A stretch of 64,000 nucleotides of DNA, taken from NCBI RefSeq assembly GCF_017742215.1, contig NZ_JAGHKP010000003.1:1-64000 (forward strand). Direction: 5' to 3'. Numbering within the stretch: position 1 is the stretch's first letter; each line of letters begins with the position of its first letter. Position numbers and translations under genes: made by a program. The notes beneath the pieces were generated by a model, which was given only the letters and a program-made list of their open reading frames with translations, did not search any database and was not told the origin of the DNA. Below are positions 18,819-27,736 of the stretch, one piece after another. This DNA is from Chitinophaga chungangae (GTDB lineage Bacteria > Bacteroidota > Bacteroidia > Chitinophagales > Chitinophagaceae).

Positions 18819-20132
18819 ATGCCTTTTGATATCAACAACAGGTTTTATCTCGCAATCGTAACCACGGTGGCATCGCTGGGAGGTTTTTTATTCGGCTTCG
18901 ATATGGCCGTGATATCAGGCATCCTACCGCTGGTGCAAAAAGAATTTTCGTTAAGCGCCGCCCAGGAAGGATGGTTTGTATCCTGTGCGCTGGTGGGCTG
19001 CATAATAGGTGTGGCTTTATCCGGTGAACTGTCCGACCGGTTCGGGAGGAAAAAGCCGCTCGTTTTATCGGCGGTTTTATTCCTCCTGTCCGGCCTGGGC
19101 TGCGCTTTTCTTCCCGAATTGTCGTGGATCATTGTGGCGCGTATTGCGGGCGGCATCGGTATCGGCCTGGCATCCAACGTGGTGCCGCTGTATATTTCCG
19201 AGATCGCGCCGGCCAGTGTGCGTGGGCGCATGGTCACTTTCTACCAGTTCGCGCTGACGTTCGGCATTTTGCTGGCGTATTTGTCCAATGCCGGTTTGCT
19301 CGGTTATTCGCTGAACAATGCATTGTCCGCCGCAGACGATATTTTCAGTTACATCTTCATCAGCAAGGTATGGCGCGGCATGTTCGCGATAGAAGTGATC
19401 CCTTCCTTGCTTTTCCTGGCCGGCCTGTTTTTTGTGCCCGAAAGCCCGAGATGGCTGGCACAGCGCGGGCAGGCAAGCCGCGAGAATGTTTCCTACCGCG
19501 AACTGTTTTCGCCGCAGCTGCGGAAAGCCATGCTGATCGGCATATTGCTGCCGCTGTTCTCGCAGTTCAGCGGCATCAACGCCATTATTTATTACGGCCC
19601 GAGCATCCTGAACGATGCGGGCATTACGCTGGAAAACTCGCTGGCCAGCCAGGTGGTATTCGGATTGGCCAACATGCTGTTCACGCTGGTGGCGATCTGG
19701 AAGGTAGACAGCCTGGGCCGGCGCCCTTTGTATATTGCAGGCACGGCCGGCGCTACGGTGGCGCTTTTTCTCACCGGCCTGTGTTTTTATACGGGGCAGA
19801 CCAACGGCATGCTGCTGGTGGTATGTGTGTTATTTTTCCTTGCCTGCTTTGCATTTTCCATCGGGCCGCTGAAATTTGTGGTAGCTTCCGAGATATTCCC
19901 GGCGCGCATCCGCGGCAGGGCCATGGCAGTGAGCATTATGGTGATGTGGATCGCGGATACCATCGTGGGCCAGCTGACGCCGGTGCTGATAGACAGTTTC
20001 GGCACAGCGTCCACTTTCTTTTTCTTCGCGTTTTCCTGTCTCGTGGCGCTGGTAACGGTATACAGGCTGCTGCCTGAAACCCGTGGCAAAACGCTGGAGC
20101 AGATCGAAAACGAATGGAGTTATCATCATTAA
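18819..20132 (+). CDS. MFS sugar-porter family permease
   Basis: 437 residues with about 12 membrane helices. It carries the sugar-porter signatures GGFLFGFDMAVISG (helix 1), DRFGRKKPL (loop 2-3), ISEIAPASVRGRM (helix 4-5), PESPRWLA (loop 6-7), QFSGINAIIYYGP (helix 7) and PETRGKTLEQIE (C-terminal end). The family includes proton-coupled xylose, glucose and galactose symporters. Placed between two GH92 genes and a ROK kinase, it most likely carries the mannose released in the periplasm across the inner membrane (substrate inferred from context). It starts 3 bp after the GH92 stop. Confidence 0.93.
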   Translation: MPFDINNRFYLAIVTTVASLGGFLFGFDMAVISGILPLVQKEFSLSAAQEGWFVSCALVGCIIGVALSGELSDRFGRKKPLVLSAVLFLLSGLGCAFLPELSWIIVARIAGGIGIGLASNVVPLYISEIAPASVRGRMVTFYQFALTFGILLAYLSNAGLLGYSLNNALSAADDIFSYIFISKVWRGMFAIEVIPSLLFLAGLFFVPESPRWLAQRGQASRENVSYRELFSPQLRKAMLIGILLPLFSQFSGINAIIYYGPSILNDAGITLENSLASQVVFGLANMLFTLVAIWKVDSLGRRPLYIAGTAGATVALFLTGLCFYTGQTNGMLLVVCVLFFLACFAFSIGPLKFVVASEIFPARIRGRAMAVSIMVMWIADTIVGQLTPVLIDSFGTASTFFFFAFSCLVALVTVYRLLPETRGKTLEQIENEWSYHH

Positions 20133-20141
20133 AAACATGAC

Positions 20142-21044
20142 ATGGAAAACACAGGAGACGGCGCTTTTGTGCTCAGCGCAGACATAGGCGGCTCGCATAT
20201 CACGGCGGCCGTGGTGGATATGACGGCGCGGCAGGTGGTCCGTTCTACCTGGGCGCGGCGTAAAACCGATCCCTGCTGCCCCGAAGCGGCGGAGCTGATC
20301 GGTGCATGGAGCGAAACGCTGGCGGAGGCGCGCGGGGAAATGAACATTTCGAAAGTGAGCCTTTCCATGCCTGGCCCGCTCGATTATGAAAACGGTATTT
20401 CTTATATCAAAGACCAGGGGAAATTCGAATCGCTGTACAAGCTGAATATCCGTGAGCTGCTTGCGAAAGAACTGGGGCTGGAAGGGCCCTGCATCAAATT
20501 TACCAACGATGCGGCCTGTTTTTTACAGGGCGAAGTATTCGGCGGGACCGTCAGCGAAAACATCACTTCCATCGGCGTAACGCTGGGTACCGGCCTGGGC
20601 TCCGCCGTGTGCGTGAATGGAAAGGCGGAGAACGCGGACATGTGGAAAATACCTTTCGACGGATCGATCGCCGAAGATTTTATTTCTACGCGCTGGTTCA
20701 AAAAACGTTACGAAGAGCTTACGGGGCGTAGCGTCAGCGGCGTATCCGAACTGAGCGGCAAAGCGGAGGCGGAGCCGGTTATCAAAGAAATATTCGAAAC
20801 ATTCGGCAACAGCCTGGGCCGGTTCATTGTGATGTTCCTGCAGCATCATCCTGCGGAAGCGGTAGTGGTGGGCGGCAACATTGCGCATGCATGGCCGCGT
20901 TTCAGCGGCGCCATGATGCTGGAATTGAACAAACATTTCCCGGACATCCATATACAAAAGGCATTATTGGGCGAAGAAGCGCCGCTGCTGGGCGCAGCGA
21001 GCGCCTGGGACGGACAGCCTTTCACACTCAACCCTACACAATGA
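20142..21044 (+). CDS. ROK-family sugar kinase
   Basis: 300 residues. It has the ASKHA phosphate-1 motif SADIGGSHITAAVVD, the sugar-binding and catalytic FTNDAACFLQGE (Asp in NDA), and the phosphate-2 motif GVTLGTGLGSAV. There is no N-terminal DNA-binding domain. The CxCGxxGCxE zinc motif of many ROK proteins is absent. It probably phosphorylates the imported hexose (mannose or glucose) at O6, feeding the isomerase in the same operon. It overlaps the next GH92 gene by ATGA (4 bp), suggesting coupled translation. Confidence 0.9.
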   Translation: MENTGDGAFVLSADIGGSHITAAVVDMTARQVVRSTWARRKTDPCCPEAAELIGAWSETLAEARGEMNISKVSLSMPGPLDYENGISYIKDQGKFESLYKLNIRELLAKELGLEGPCIKFTNDAACFLQGEVFGGTVSENITSIGVTLGTGLGSAVCVNGKAENADMWKIPFDGSIAEDFISTRWFKKRYEELTGRSVSGVSELSGKAEAEPVIKEIFETFGNSLGRFIVMFLQHHPAEAVVVGGNIAHAWPRFSGAMMLELNKHFPDIHIQKALLGEEAPLLGAASAWDGQPFTLNPTQ

Positions 21045-23365
21045 AGATCCGACTGATCCTGTTTTTGACATTGATCTGCCCTGCGGCGCGGGCGCAATAT
21101 ACGCAGTATGTAGACCCGCTGATCGGCACCGCGCATTGCCGCTGGTTCCATTTCACGCCGGGCGCCGTGCCTTTCGGCATGGCAAAACCCGCGCCCTCTA
21201 CCAATGGCAGCTACGGCAACGTGCACGGGTGGGAAGCCACGGGCTACGATTACCGCCATACTTCCATCGAAGGTTTTCCGAATTTTCACGAGTTCCAGGT
21301 GGGCGGTATTGTATTCGCCCCGCTTACCGGTGAGCTGCAAACAGTGCCGGGTAAACTGGAAAAGCCGGAAGAGGGCTACCGTTCAAGGTTCGACAGGAAA
21401 GACGAACATGCCACGGCCGGTTATTATTCCGTGCTGCTGAAAGATTACGGTATCAAAGCGGAACTCACCTCCACGCCGCGCGTGGCTTTTCACCGCTACA
21501 GTTTTCCCGCTGGCAAACCCGCGCATATTCTTTTTGATATCGGCAACCAGCAGGGTGAAAGCGGCCCTGTGAAAGACGCGAAAGTATACCGCCTGCCCGA
21601 CGGCCGCATCGAAGGCTGGGTAACCACATTGCCAGTGTATGTAGAGAAATACCAGCCCGGCGCGGAAGTGACCATGTATTTTTCCGCGGAGCTGGATGCC
21701 GCGCCTGATGCGTTCGGCGTGTTCAGGAAAAACGATATTCAAAAAAGCGCAGACAGCATATCAGGGCCGGGCGCGGGATTGTACCTGAGTTTCAACGACG
21801 GCAAAAAAAGAAGCGTCACGATCAAAGCGGGACTGTCTTACACTTCGGTGGAAAACGCGCGGCAAAACCTGCGCGCGGAGGCTGCCGGCCTGCGTTTCGA
21901 CAAAGCGAAACAAAACGCAATCGCCAGCTGGAACAGTTACCTGGGCCGCATCAAAGTAGAATCGCCGTTGAAGGCGGACATGGTGAAATTTTACACCGGT
22001 CTTTATCATTCACTGCTGGGGCGCGGCCTCGCCAGCGATGTGAGCGGCGCTTACCCGAAAAATAACGGGGAAACCGGTCAGATCCCGTTGGGAGAAAACG
22101 GGAAACCGTTGCATAATCATTACAATACAGATGCCATCTGGGGTGGGTTCTGGAACCTCACGCAATTGTGGGCGCTCGCGTATCCCGAATATTATTCCGA
22201 CTGGATCAAAAGCCAGTTGCTGATCTACCAGGATGCAGGCTGGCTGGCGGACGGCATTGCCAACAGCCGTTTTGTGTCCGGCGTAGGTACCAACTTCGTG
22301 AGCCTTGCCATATCGGGGGCTTACATGGCCGGCATCCGTGATTTTGATGTGCAACAGGCATATGCGGCTTCGCTGAAAAACGAACTGGAGGGCAAAGACC
22401 GGCCGCGTGGCGCTGGAAAGTTAGACATCGACCGGTTCAGGAAATACGGGTATGTAGATCATATCGAAAAAGCGGACGGATGGCCGGAAACCTGGATGTT
22501 CGCGGCATCGCATACGCTGGAATATTCCTTCAGCAGCTACGCGGTGGCGCAATGGGCAAAACTGCTGGGAAAAACGGAGGATTACAAAGAGCTGATGCGA
22601 CTTGCCGGCGGCTGGAAACATTTGTTCGATACATCGCTGAAACTTATCAGGCCGAAATACGCCAGCGGGCAATTCATCGAAAACTTCAATCCGTCGCAGC
22701 CCTGGCGCGGTTTCCAGGAAGGCAATTCCTGGCAGTACACATTTTATGTGCCGCATGATCCACGCGGGCTGGTGAGCGCTTTGGGCAAAGACAGTTTTAA
22801 TTACAGGCTCAATACCATCTTTGAAACTTCCCGTAAAAACAAATTCGGCGGTGGCACTACCATCGATGCGTTTTCGGGGCTGGAAGGGTTGTATAACCAG
22901 GGAAACCAGCCCTGCCTGCACATTCCATGGCTTTTTAATTTTTCGGGCAAACCTTCGCTGACGCAAAAATGGGTACGCACGATCTGCAACGAGTTTTATG
23001 GAACGGAAGGAGTGCATGGTTACGGGTATGGGCAAGACGAAGACCAGGGGCAGCTTGGCGCCTGGTACGTGATCTCGTCCATCGGGTTGTTCGATGTGAA
23101 GGGGCTGGCGGAAACTGCGCCGGAGCTGGGTATTGGCAGTCCGTTGTTTGATAAGGTAATCATACAGCTCAGCGATAAATATTACAAAGGCGGCGCCTTT
23201 ACCATCGAAACGCGCCATGGCGGCGGGGAAAACATATACGTGCAATCCCTTTCGCTGAACGGTAAAAAGCTGGACGAGCCTTTTGTGCCATTTAAAAAGG
23301 TGATGGAAGGAGGGAAGCTGGTGCTGGAGATGGGGAAGGAGCCGAGGGACGATTACAGAAAGTAA
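21041..23365 (+). CDS. GH92 alpha-mannosidase (second copy)
   Basis: 774 residues from ATG 21041, which overlaps the kinase stop and begins a signal peptide (MKIRLILFLTLICPAARAQ). It has the GH92 start YVDPLIGTAHCRWFHFTPGA, the core motifs TDAIWGGFWNLTQLW and EGNSWQYTFYVPHDP, and the acidic motif GQDEDQGQLGAWYVISSIGLF (Asp666/Asp668). It is clearly a distinct paralogue of the first GH92, not a recent duplicate, so the two may cleave different alpha-mannosidic linkages. It is the last gene of the operon and is followed by a terminator. Confidence 0.93.
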   Translation: MKIRLILFLTLICPAARAQYTQYVDPLIGTAHCRWFHFTPGAVPFGMAKPAPSTNGSYGNVHGWEATGYDYRHTSIEGFPNFHEFQVGGIVFAPLTGELQTVPGKLEKPEEGYRSRFDRKDEHATAGYYSVLLKDYGIKAELTSTPRVAFHRYSFPAGKPAHILFDIGNQQGESGPVKDAKVYRLPDGRIEGWVTTLPVYVEKYQPGAEVTMYFSAELDAAPDAFGVFRKNDIQKSADSISGPGAGLYLSFNDGKKRSVTIKAGLSYTSVENARQNLRAEAAGLRFDKAKQNAIASWNSYLGRIKVESPLKADMVKFYTGLYHSLLGRGLASDVSGAYPKNNGETGQIPLGENGKPLHNHYNTDAIWGGFWNLTQLWALAYPEYYSDWIKSQLLIYQDAGWLADGIANSRFVSGVGTNFVSLAISGAYMAGIRDFDVQQAYAASLKNELEGKDRPRGAGKLDIDRFRKYGYVDHIEKADGWPETWMFAASHTLEYSFSSYAVAQWAKLLGKTEDYKELMRLAGGWKHLFDTSLKLIRPKYASGQFIENFNPSQPWRGFQEGNSWQYTFYVPHDPRGLVSALGKDSFNYRLNTIFETSRKNKFGGGTTIDAFSGLEGLYNQGNQPCLHIPWLFNFSGKPSLTQKWVRTICNEFYGTEGVHGYGYGQDEDQGQLGAWYVISSIGLFDVKGLAETAPELGIGSPLFDKVIIQLSDKYYKGGAFTIETRHGGGENIYVQSLSLNGKKLDEPFVPFKKVMEGGKLVLEMGKEPRDDYRK

Positions 23366-23391
23366 GTAACATGGAAAACAATAGACCGATT

Positions 23392-23420
23392 AAAGCCGCA
23401 TTTCGATGCGGCTTTTTTTG
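23392..23420 (+). terminator. Rho-independent terminator of the mannose operon
   Basis: A perfect 10-bp stem (AAAGCCGCAT / ATGCGGCTTT) with a TTCG tetraloop is followed by TTTTTTTG. Confidence 0.93.
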
Positions 23421-23608
23421 TAATGATATGATAATGATGTCATTATATCGAAACTGCTGATAACCATTCTCTTAATTTATGAACTTATCAAGCATATTTT
23501 TACAATCTATCATTCTTAAAATTGTCTTCTACTTTTTATTTTTTTTCAAAAGTATTTACTACTTTCGTAAAAGTATACCGTGAGAGAGAGCTGTTTTTTA
23601 GTTATTAT

Positions 23609-23649
23609 CAGCGCTATTAAAGAAGTTTCTTCCTTTAATTAGAGCGCTG
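23609..23649 (+). other. Long interrupted hairpin in the SusC leader
   Basis: CAGCGCT pairs with AGCGCTG, ATTAAAG with CTTTAAT, and AAG with CTT, around a TTT loop with small bulges. No T-run follows, so it is a structural or regulatory stem rather than a terminator. Confidence 0.55.
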
Positions 23650-23972
23650 GCGGGAAGTTTATCCACTAAAGTTAGCCCGGACATTATTGACATCAAACCA
23701 AAATCGAAATTGCGAGGAATCAATTTACTTAACTATCGAAGCTAACGCGGCAACCACGAGGGGAGCCAAAACAGATGTAATATCTACAGTTGAACATTCA
23801 ATCGAAAAATTGCGAGGAACATGACATGTTACAATTAACGACAGACCGTATTGTGCACAAACTTTTCCTTACCAAAATCAATTTTTTCAGCACCGGGTTC
23901 TAACGCCAGCACCTATACGTATCGGGGCCGAAGAACATTTTTTCATGTAATATTTGTTGGGGATTATTTACG

Positions 23973-23990
23973 CCGGGCCTTCGGGCCCGG
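23973..23990 (+). other. UUCG-tetraloop hairpin
   Basis: CCGGGCC-TTCG-GGCCCGG is a perfect 7-bp GC stem with the very stable UUCG loop and no T-run after it. Confidence 0.6.
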
Positions 23991-24023
23991 TATGTCGGGG
24001 TCAGTAAAGTATTATCACGTTAA

Positions 24024-24043
24024 CGGCTATACGCTTATAGCCG
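24024..24043 (+). other. Second tetraloop hairpin
   Basis: CGGCTATA-CGCT-TATAGCCG is a perfect 8-bp stem, 33 bp after the UUCG hairpin. With it, this suggests a folded RNA leader. Confidence 0.55.
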
Positions 24044-24304
24044 ATCCGAAGATTTTTGCACTAATATTTCGAGAGACATTATTTATCAAACCAAAATTTA
24101 TCATTTCGCGTACATCGGAAAAGAGAGACTAAGGGCTGCAATGCCTGCTAACAATGAATTCCAGGATAATAACCAAAATTAAGCTGCGCGCAGATCAGTA
24201 AGCGTGATCGCCAGTACCGTTTTCCTTACCGACGGGATATGCTCATCTGCTGCCATTTTTCGGAAAGTTTATATTTCATAGTCAAACCAAAAATCAAAAT
24301 TGCG

Positions 24305-27300
24305 ATGCGAACATCTCATGCATTTTTCATGCTGACGTTGCTGCTATTCGGCATTACGTCGTCTTTGTCAGCACAACAAAAAGTGACGGTCGGGGGCCTG
24401 ATCACGGACAGTAAGTCCGCCCCCGTGATCGCTGCCAACATCATTGAAAAGGGCACCAAGAACAGGGCTCTTTCGGATGACCAGGGCGCTTACCGCATAT
24501 CGGTATCGCCCGGCGCCACGCTGGTGATTTCATGTGTAGGGTTTACCACCAAAGAAATAACCGTAGGCGCGGGCAATACTTTCAACATTACGTTGCAGGA
24601 CGATCAGAAAGCTTTGAATGAAGTGGTGGTGACCGGTTTTGGTGAAAGCCGGGCGAAAAGAAGCCTTGGTTATTCCGTTACCCAGGTTTCCGGCGACGAG
24701 ATCCGCAAAACCGCTGCTGTAAACCCGATTTCCGCCTTGCAGGGCATGGTGCCCGGTTTGCAGGTAACGCCCAACTCAGGCGGCCCGCAAGCGTCTACGC
24801 GTTTCCTCATCAGGGGCAGCGCCAACCTAGACCCTTATGGCAACCAGCCGCTGGTAGTGGTAGACGATATCGTGATGGACGACCAGGTGGTACTTCACAA
24901 CCGCGGCGGCGAGCAGGATTTCGGGAATATCCTGAAAGACATCAACCCGGATGACATCGAATCTATTTCCATATTAAAAGGCGGCGCGGTTACGGCGCTT
25001 TACGGCAGCCGCGCGTCCAACGGCGTGATCCTCATCAAGACCAAAAAAGGCTATTCGCAGAAAGGCCTGGGCGTTTCTTTCTCCCACAGCATGATGTTTG
25101 AAAAAGCCTATAGAACGGTAGACCTGCAGGACCGTTTCGGCGCGGGCGTTCACTCTGGCGACTGGACCAAACTGGGCGCCGATTCCCTGGCGATCAACAC
25201 CGCGACGTATTACCTGGGCTTCGGCCCCGAAATGAATGGCCAGATGTTCAAAGACATCACCGGTTTATACCGCCGCAACGACCCCGGTTACAACGAGGTG
25301 CTGGACCTTTACCGCAGCGGGGTTAACCGCAATACCAACATCGGTATTTCCGGCGGCAACGAAAAAACCACTTTCCGTTTTTCCTATTCCAACCTCGGTG
25401 TTACCGCGGCCACGCCTAACAACGACATGAACAGGAACAGCTTCAACTTCAGGGCTACGCACCGTCCCATCAAGTCTGTACTGATGGACGTGAATGTGGC
25501 TTATGTACAAAGCAAGATCAAGAATCCCGCGCTGATGGGCGGCAACAGCCTGCTGTATGCCACCAGCTACGGCGTTCCGAGAAACTACGACATCAATTAC
25601 TGGATGAATAACTACATCAACACTGTTGACGGCGGTTATACCAACCTGGACGAATCCGGCGCATCCAACTCTTTCTGGGCTATGTACCAGAATGAGTACC
25701 TGCAAAGGGAAGGCAACCTGAGAGGCAACTTCAACCTGAGAGCCGACCTTACCAACTGGCTCCGTTTTGAAGGAAGCGCGTCTATCAACACGTTTGAAAC
25801 TAACTACACGGCCAAGATCAGGGGTAAATCCGCAAGTTTCGCCAACGGCGAATATCGTGCGAATAACAGCACGATCAGGCAATACCGGTACAGGGGCGCT
25901 TTGAACTACATCAAAAGCATCGGCCAGTTCAACCTGCTCGTGCAGGGCGGCGGCGAGCTGAACAAATCCGGCCAGGTTGGTACCAACACCAGGACCGATG
26001 GTATGGTGGTACCCGACCTGTATCGTTTTACCAACTCCAAAAACAGGGCGATCGTAGAAGAACTGGACCCGATGAAAACGCAGATGGCCTCTTTGTTTTT
26101 CCAGAGCACTATCGGTTACAGGGATTACCTGACGCTGAACATCTACGGGCGTAATGACTGGAACAGCACGCTGGTGTACAACGACGGGCACGGGGAATAT
26201 TCGTATTTCTATCCCGGTGCAGACCTCGCCTTTGTGTTCACAGACCTGCTGAAAATGCCCAAGGCGGTAGATTTTGGCAAGCTGCGCCTTTCTTATGTTG
26301 AAGCGGGGGGCGGTACTACTCCTTACAGGACCAGCACCGGCTCTTACACTGCATACGGCGTGTATAACGATGCGACCGGCACACCCATTCTCCGGTATGG
26401 CATTCTCGGCCGCGAACTGGGCAACCAGAACCTTGTGCCTGTAAGAAACCGCAAACTGGAAGCCGGCCTGGAGTTCAAAATGTTTTCCAACAGGCTGGGC
26501 GGCGACGTGACCGTTTACCAGCAGGATTCCAAAAACCAGATACAGGGTTTTACGGTAAGTCCCGAAACCGGTGTGGGCGCGGCGTTGATCAACAGCGGCA
26601 AGGTGCGCAACAGGGGGCTTGAAGTATCGCTCTACGGTACGCCAATCAAAAAAGGCCTGTTCTCCTGGGATGTGCTGCTGAACTATACCCGCAACAAAAA
26701 CTATGTGATCTCCCTGCCGTTCAACGCAAAAGCGGCCATGCTCGATGGTAACGACGGCATCTATTCCGTAGCATACATCGGCGGCGACTACGGTTCCATC
26801 CGTTCCAACTACGGTTATGCATCCTACCAGGCGAAAGGCTCCGGCGGCGAAAACGTGAACAGTCCGCTGAACGGTATGCCTGTAGTAGGTTTTGGCGCTT
26901 CAAGAGGTATGCTCGGCGGACCGGTGATCTATTTCCTGCGCGCGCAGAACTATAACCCGACCGTTGGCGGCGAGCGCGATCCCGTGGTAGGTTCCACAAT
27001 GCCCAAATTCCTCGGCAGCATGCGCAATACCTTTAACTATGGAAGGCTGGCGCTGGGCGTGTTCCTCGATGCAAAAATCGGCGGCGACGTTTATTCCACC
27101 ACCTATGGTTACGGTTCACAATACGGCATGATCAACAATACGCTGTTCGGCCGCACTTCAGACCTCGGCGGCGTCACTTACCAGAGCAGCACCAACTACA
27201 ACGGCCAGGGCCCGGGACAGCGTACCGACGGCATTCTGCCGGTAGGCGTATTTGCGGATGGTACTGTGATCCCAGCAAACGTAAGCCCCGACGGACAGGA

Positions 27301-27676
27301 GCACAATGTAGGCGGTATGACAGTAGCCGACGCATATGCGAAAGGTTGGGTGAAACCCACCATGGCAGCGGATTATTACGATCATACCTATGGCTGGGCA
27401 AATGGTATCAGGCAGGCTGCGCTGTTCGAATCTTCGTGGATCTCCGTGCGCGAAGTGTCTATCAGCTACGAGTTGCCGCAAAGCATCGCGGGCAAGTTGA
27501 AAATGAACAACCTGAGAGCGTCCCTGATCGGCCGCAATCTCGGTTTCCTTTACAACAGCGCTCCCGACCACGTAAACCCGGACAATCTGACCTCCACGAG
27601 TGCGGGCGCATTTGTTGAGAACGGCGGAACGCCTTATTTCAGGCAGTTCGGTTTTTCATTGAACGCAAATTTCTAA
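24305..27676 (+). CDS. SusC/RagA-family TonB-dependent transporter (no STN domain)
   Basis: 1123 residues from ATG 24305 (MRTSHAFFMLTLLLFGITSS, signal cleavage near LSAQQ). The 22-codon upstream extension reads through the repeated leader motif and was rejected. A carboxypeptidase-regulatory-like domain at about 27-105 leads to the plug with NEVVVTGFGESRAKRSLGYS, QPLVVVDDIVMDD and TALYGSRASNGVILIKTKKG. The barrel ends RQFGFSLNANF. Unlike the SusC at 4785 it has no STN domain, so it is not wired to a FecR/FecI pair. It pairs with the SusD-like protein that follows; the substrate is unknown. Confidence 0.94.
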   Translation: MRTSHAFFMLTLLLFGITSSLSAQQKVTVGGLITDSKSAPVIAANIIEKGTKNRALSDDQGAYRISVSPGATLVISCVGFTTKEITVGAGNTFNITLQDDQKALNEVVVTGFGESRAKRSLGYSVTQVSGDEIRKTAAVNPISALQGMVPGLQVTPNSGGPQASTRFLIRGSANLDPYGNQPLVVVDDIVMDDQVVLHNRGGEQDFGNILKDINPDDIESISILKGGAVTALYGSRASNGVILIKTKKGYSQKGLGVSFSHSMMFEKAYRTVDLQDRFGAGVHSGDWTKLGADSLAINTATYYLGFGPEMNGQMFKDITGLYRRNDPGYNEVLDLYRSGVNRNTNIGISGGNEKTTFRFSYSNLGVTAATPNNDMNRNSFNFRATHRPIKSVLMDVNVAYVQSKIKNPALMGGNSLLYATSYGVPRNYDINYWMNNYINTVDGGYTNLDESGASNSFWAMYQNEYLQREGNLRGNFNLRADLTNWLRFEGSASINTFETNYTAKIRGKSASFANGEYRANNSTIRQYRYRGALNYIKSIGQFNLLVQGGGELNKSGQVGTNTRTDGMVVPDLYRFTNSKNRAIVEELDPMKTQMASLFFQSTIGYRDYLTLNIYGRNDWNSTLVYNDGHGEYSYFYPGADLAFVFTDLLKMPKAVDFGKLRLSYVEAGGGTTPYRTSTGSYTAYGVYNDATGTPILRYGILGRELGNQNLVPVRNRKLEAGLEFKMFSNRLGGDVTVYQQDSKNQIQGFTVSPETGVGAALINSGKVRNRGLEVSLYGTPIKKGLFSWDVLLNYTRNKNYVISLPFNAKAAMLDGNDGIYSVAYIGGDYGSIRSNYGYASYQAKGSGGENVNSPLNGMPVVGFGASRGMLGGPVIYFLRAQNYNPTVGGERDPVVGSTMPKFLGSMRNTFNYGRLALGVFLDAKIGGDVYSTTYGYGSQYGMINNTLFGRTSDLGGVTYQSSTNYNGQGPGQRTDGILPVGVFADGTVIPANVSPDGQEHNVGGMTVADAYAKGWVKPTMAADYYDHTYGWANGIRQAALFESSWISVREVSISYELPQSIAGKLKMNNLRASLIGRNLGFLYNSAPDHVNPDNLTSTSAGAFVENGGTPYFRQFGFSLNANF

Positions 27677-27736
27677 GCGCAGCAGCGATTGAGATCAACA
27701 GCAATTTTAAATAATCAGGATACTTAAAATATAGTT

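Larger units (their letters stand above)
23421..24304 (+). other. 884-bp gene-free, structured region upstream of SusC
   Basis: No convincing gene is present; the only open frame (93 codons at 23851-24132) has no recognisable features. The stretch is AT-rich at first (23430-23640). It contains a near-consensus -7 element TACTTTCG at 23560-23567, three stable hairpins, and repeated motifs like those directly before the SusC start. A long structured 5' leader, or decayed copies of the SusC leader, are the two readings. Confidence 0.6.
23693..24306 (+). repeat. Dispersed direct repeats in the SusC leader
   Basis: The motif TCAAACCAAAA-x-AAATTGCGA occurs at 23693-23716 and 24282-24306, with a weaker copy at 24086-24110. 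The last full copy ends in the SusC start codon. A second motif, ATCGAAA(AA)TTGCGAGGAA, occurs at 23702-23720 and 23801-23820. A GGGAAGTTTAT-like word also precedes the first and last copies. Confidence 0.6.

Noticed and set aside
23851..24132. 93-codon open frame in the gene-free region
   Set aside because: No recognisable domain, unusual composition, and it runs across two perfect hairpins and a repeat copy; more likely chance.
23421..24304. Insertion sequence or CRISPR remnant
   Set aside because: No transposase fragment, terminal inverted repeats or regularly spaced repeats; the repeats are short and irregular.
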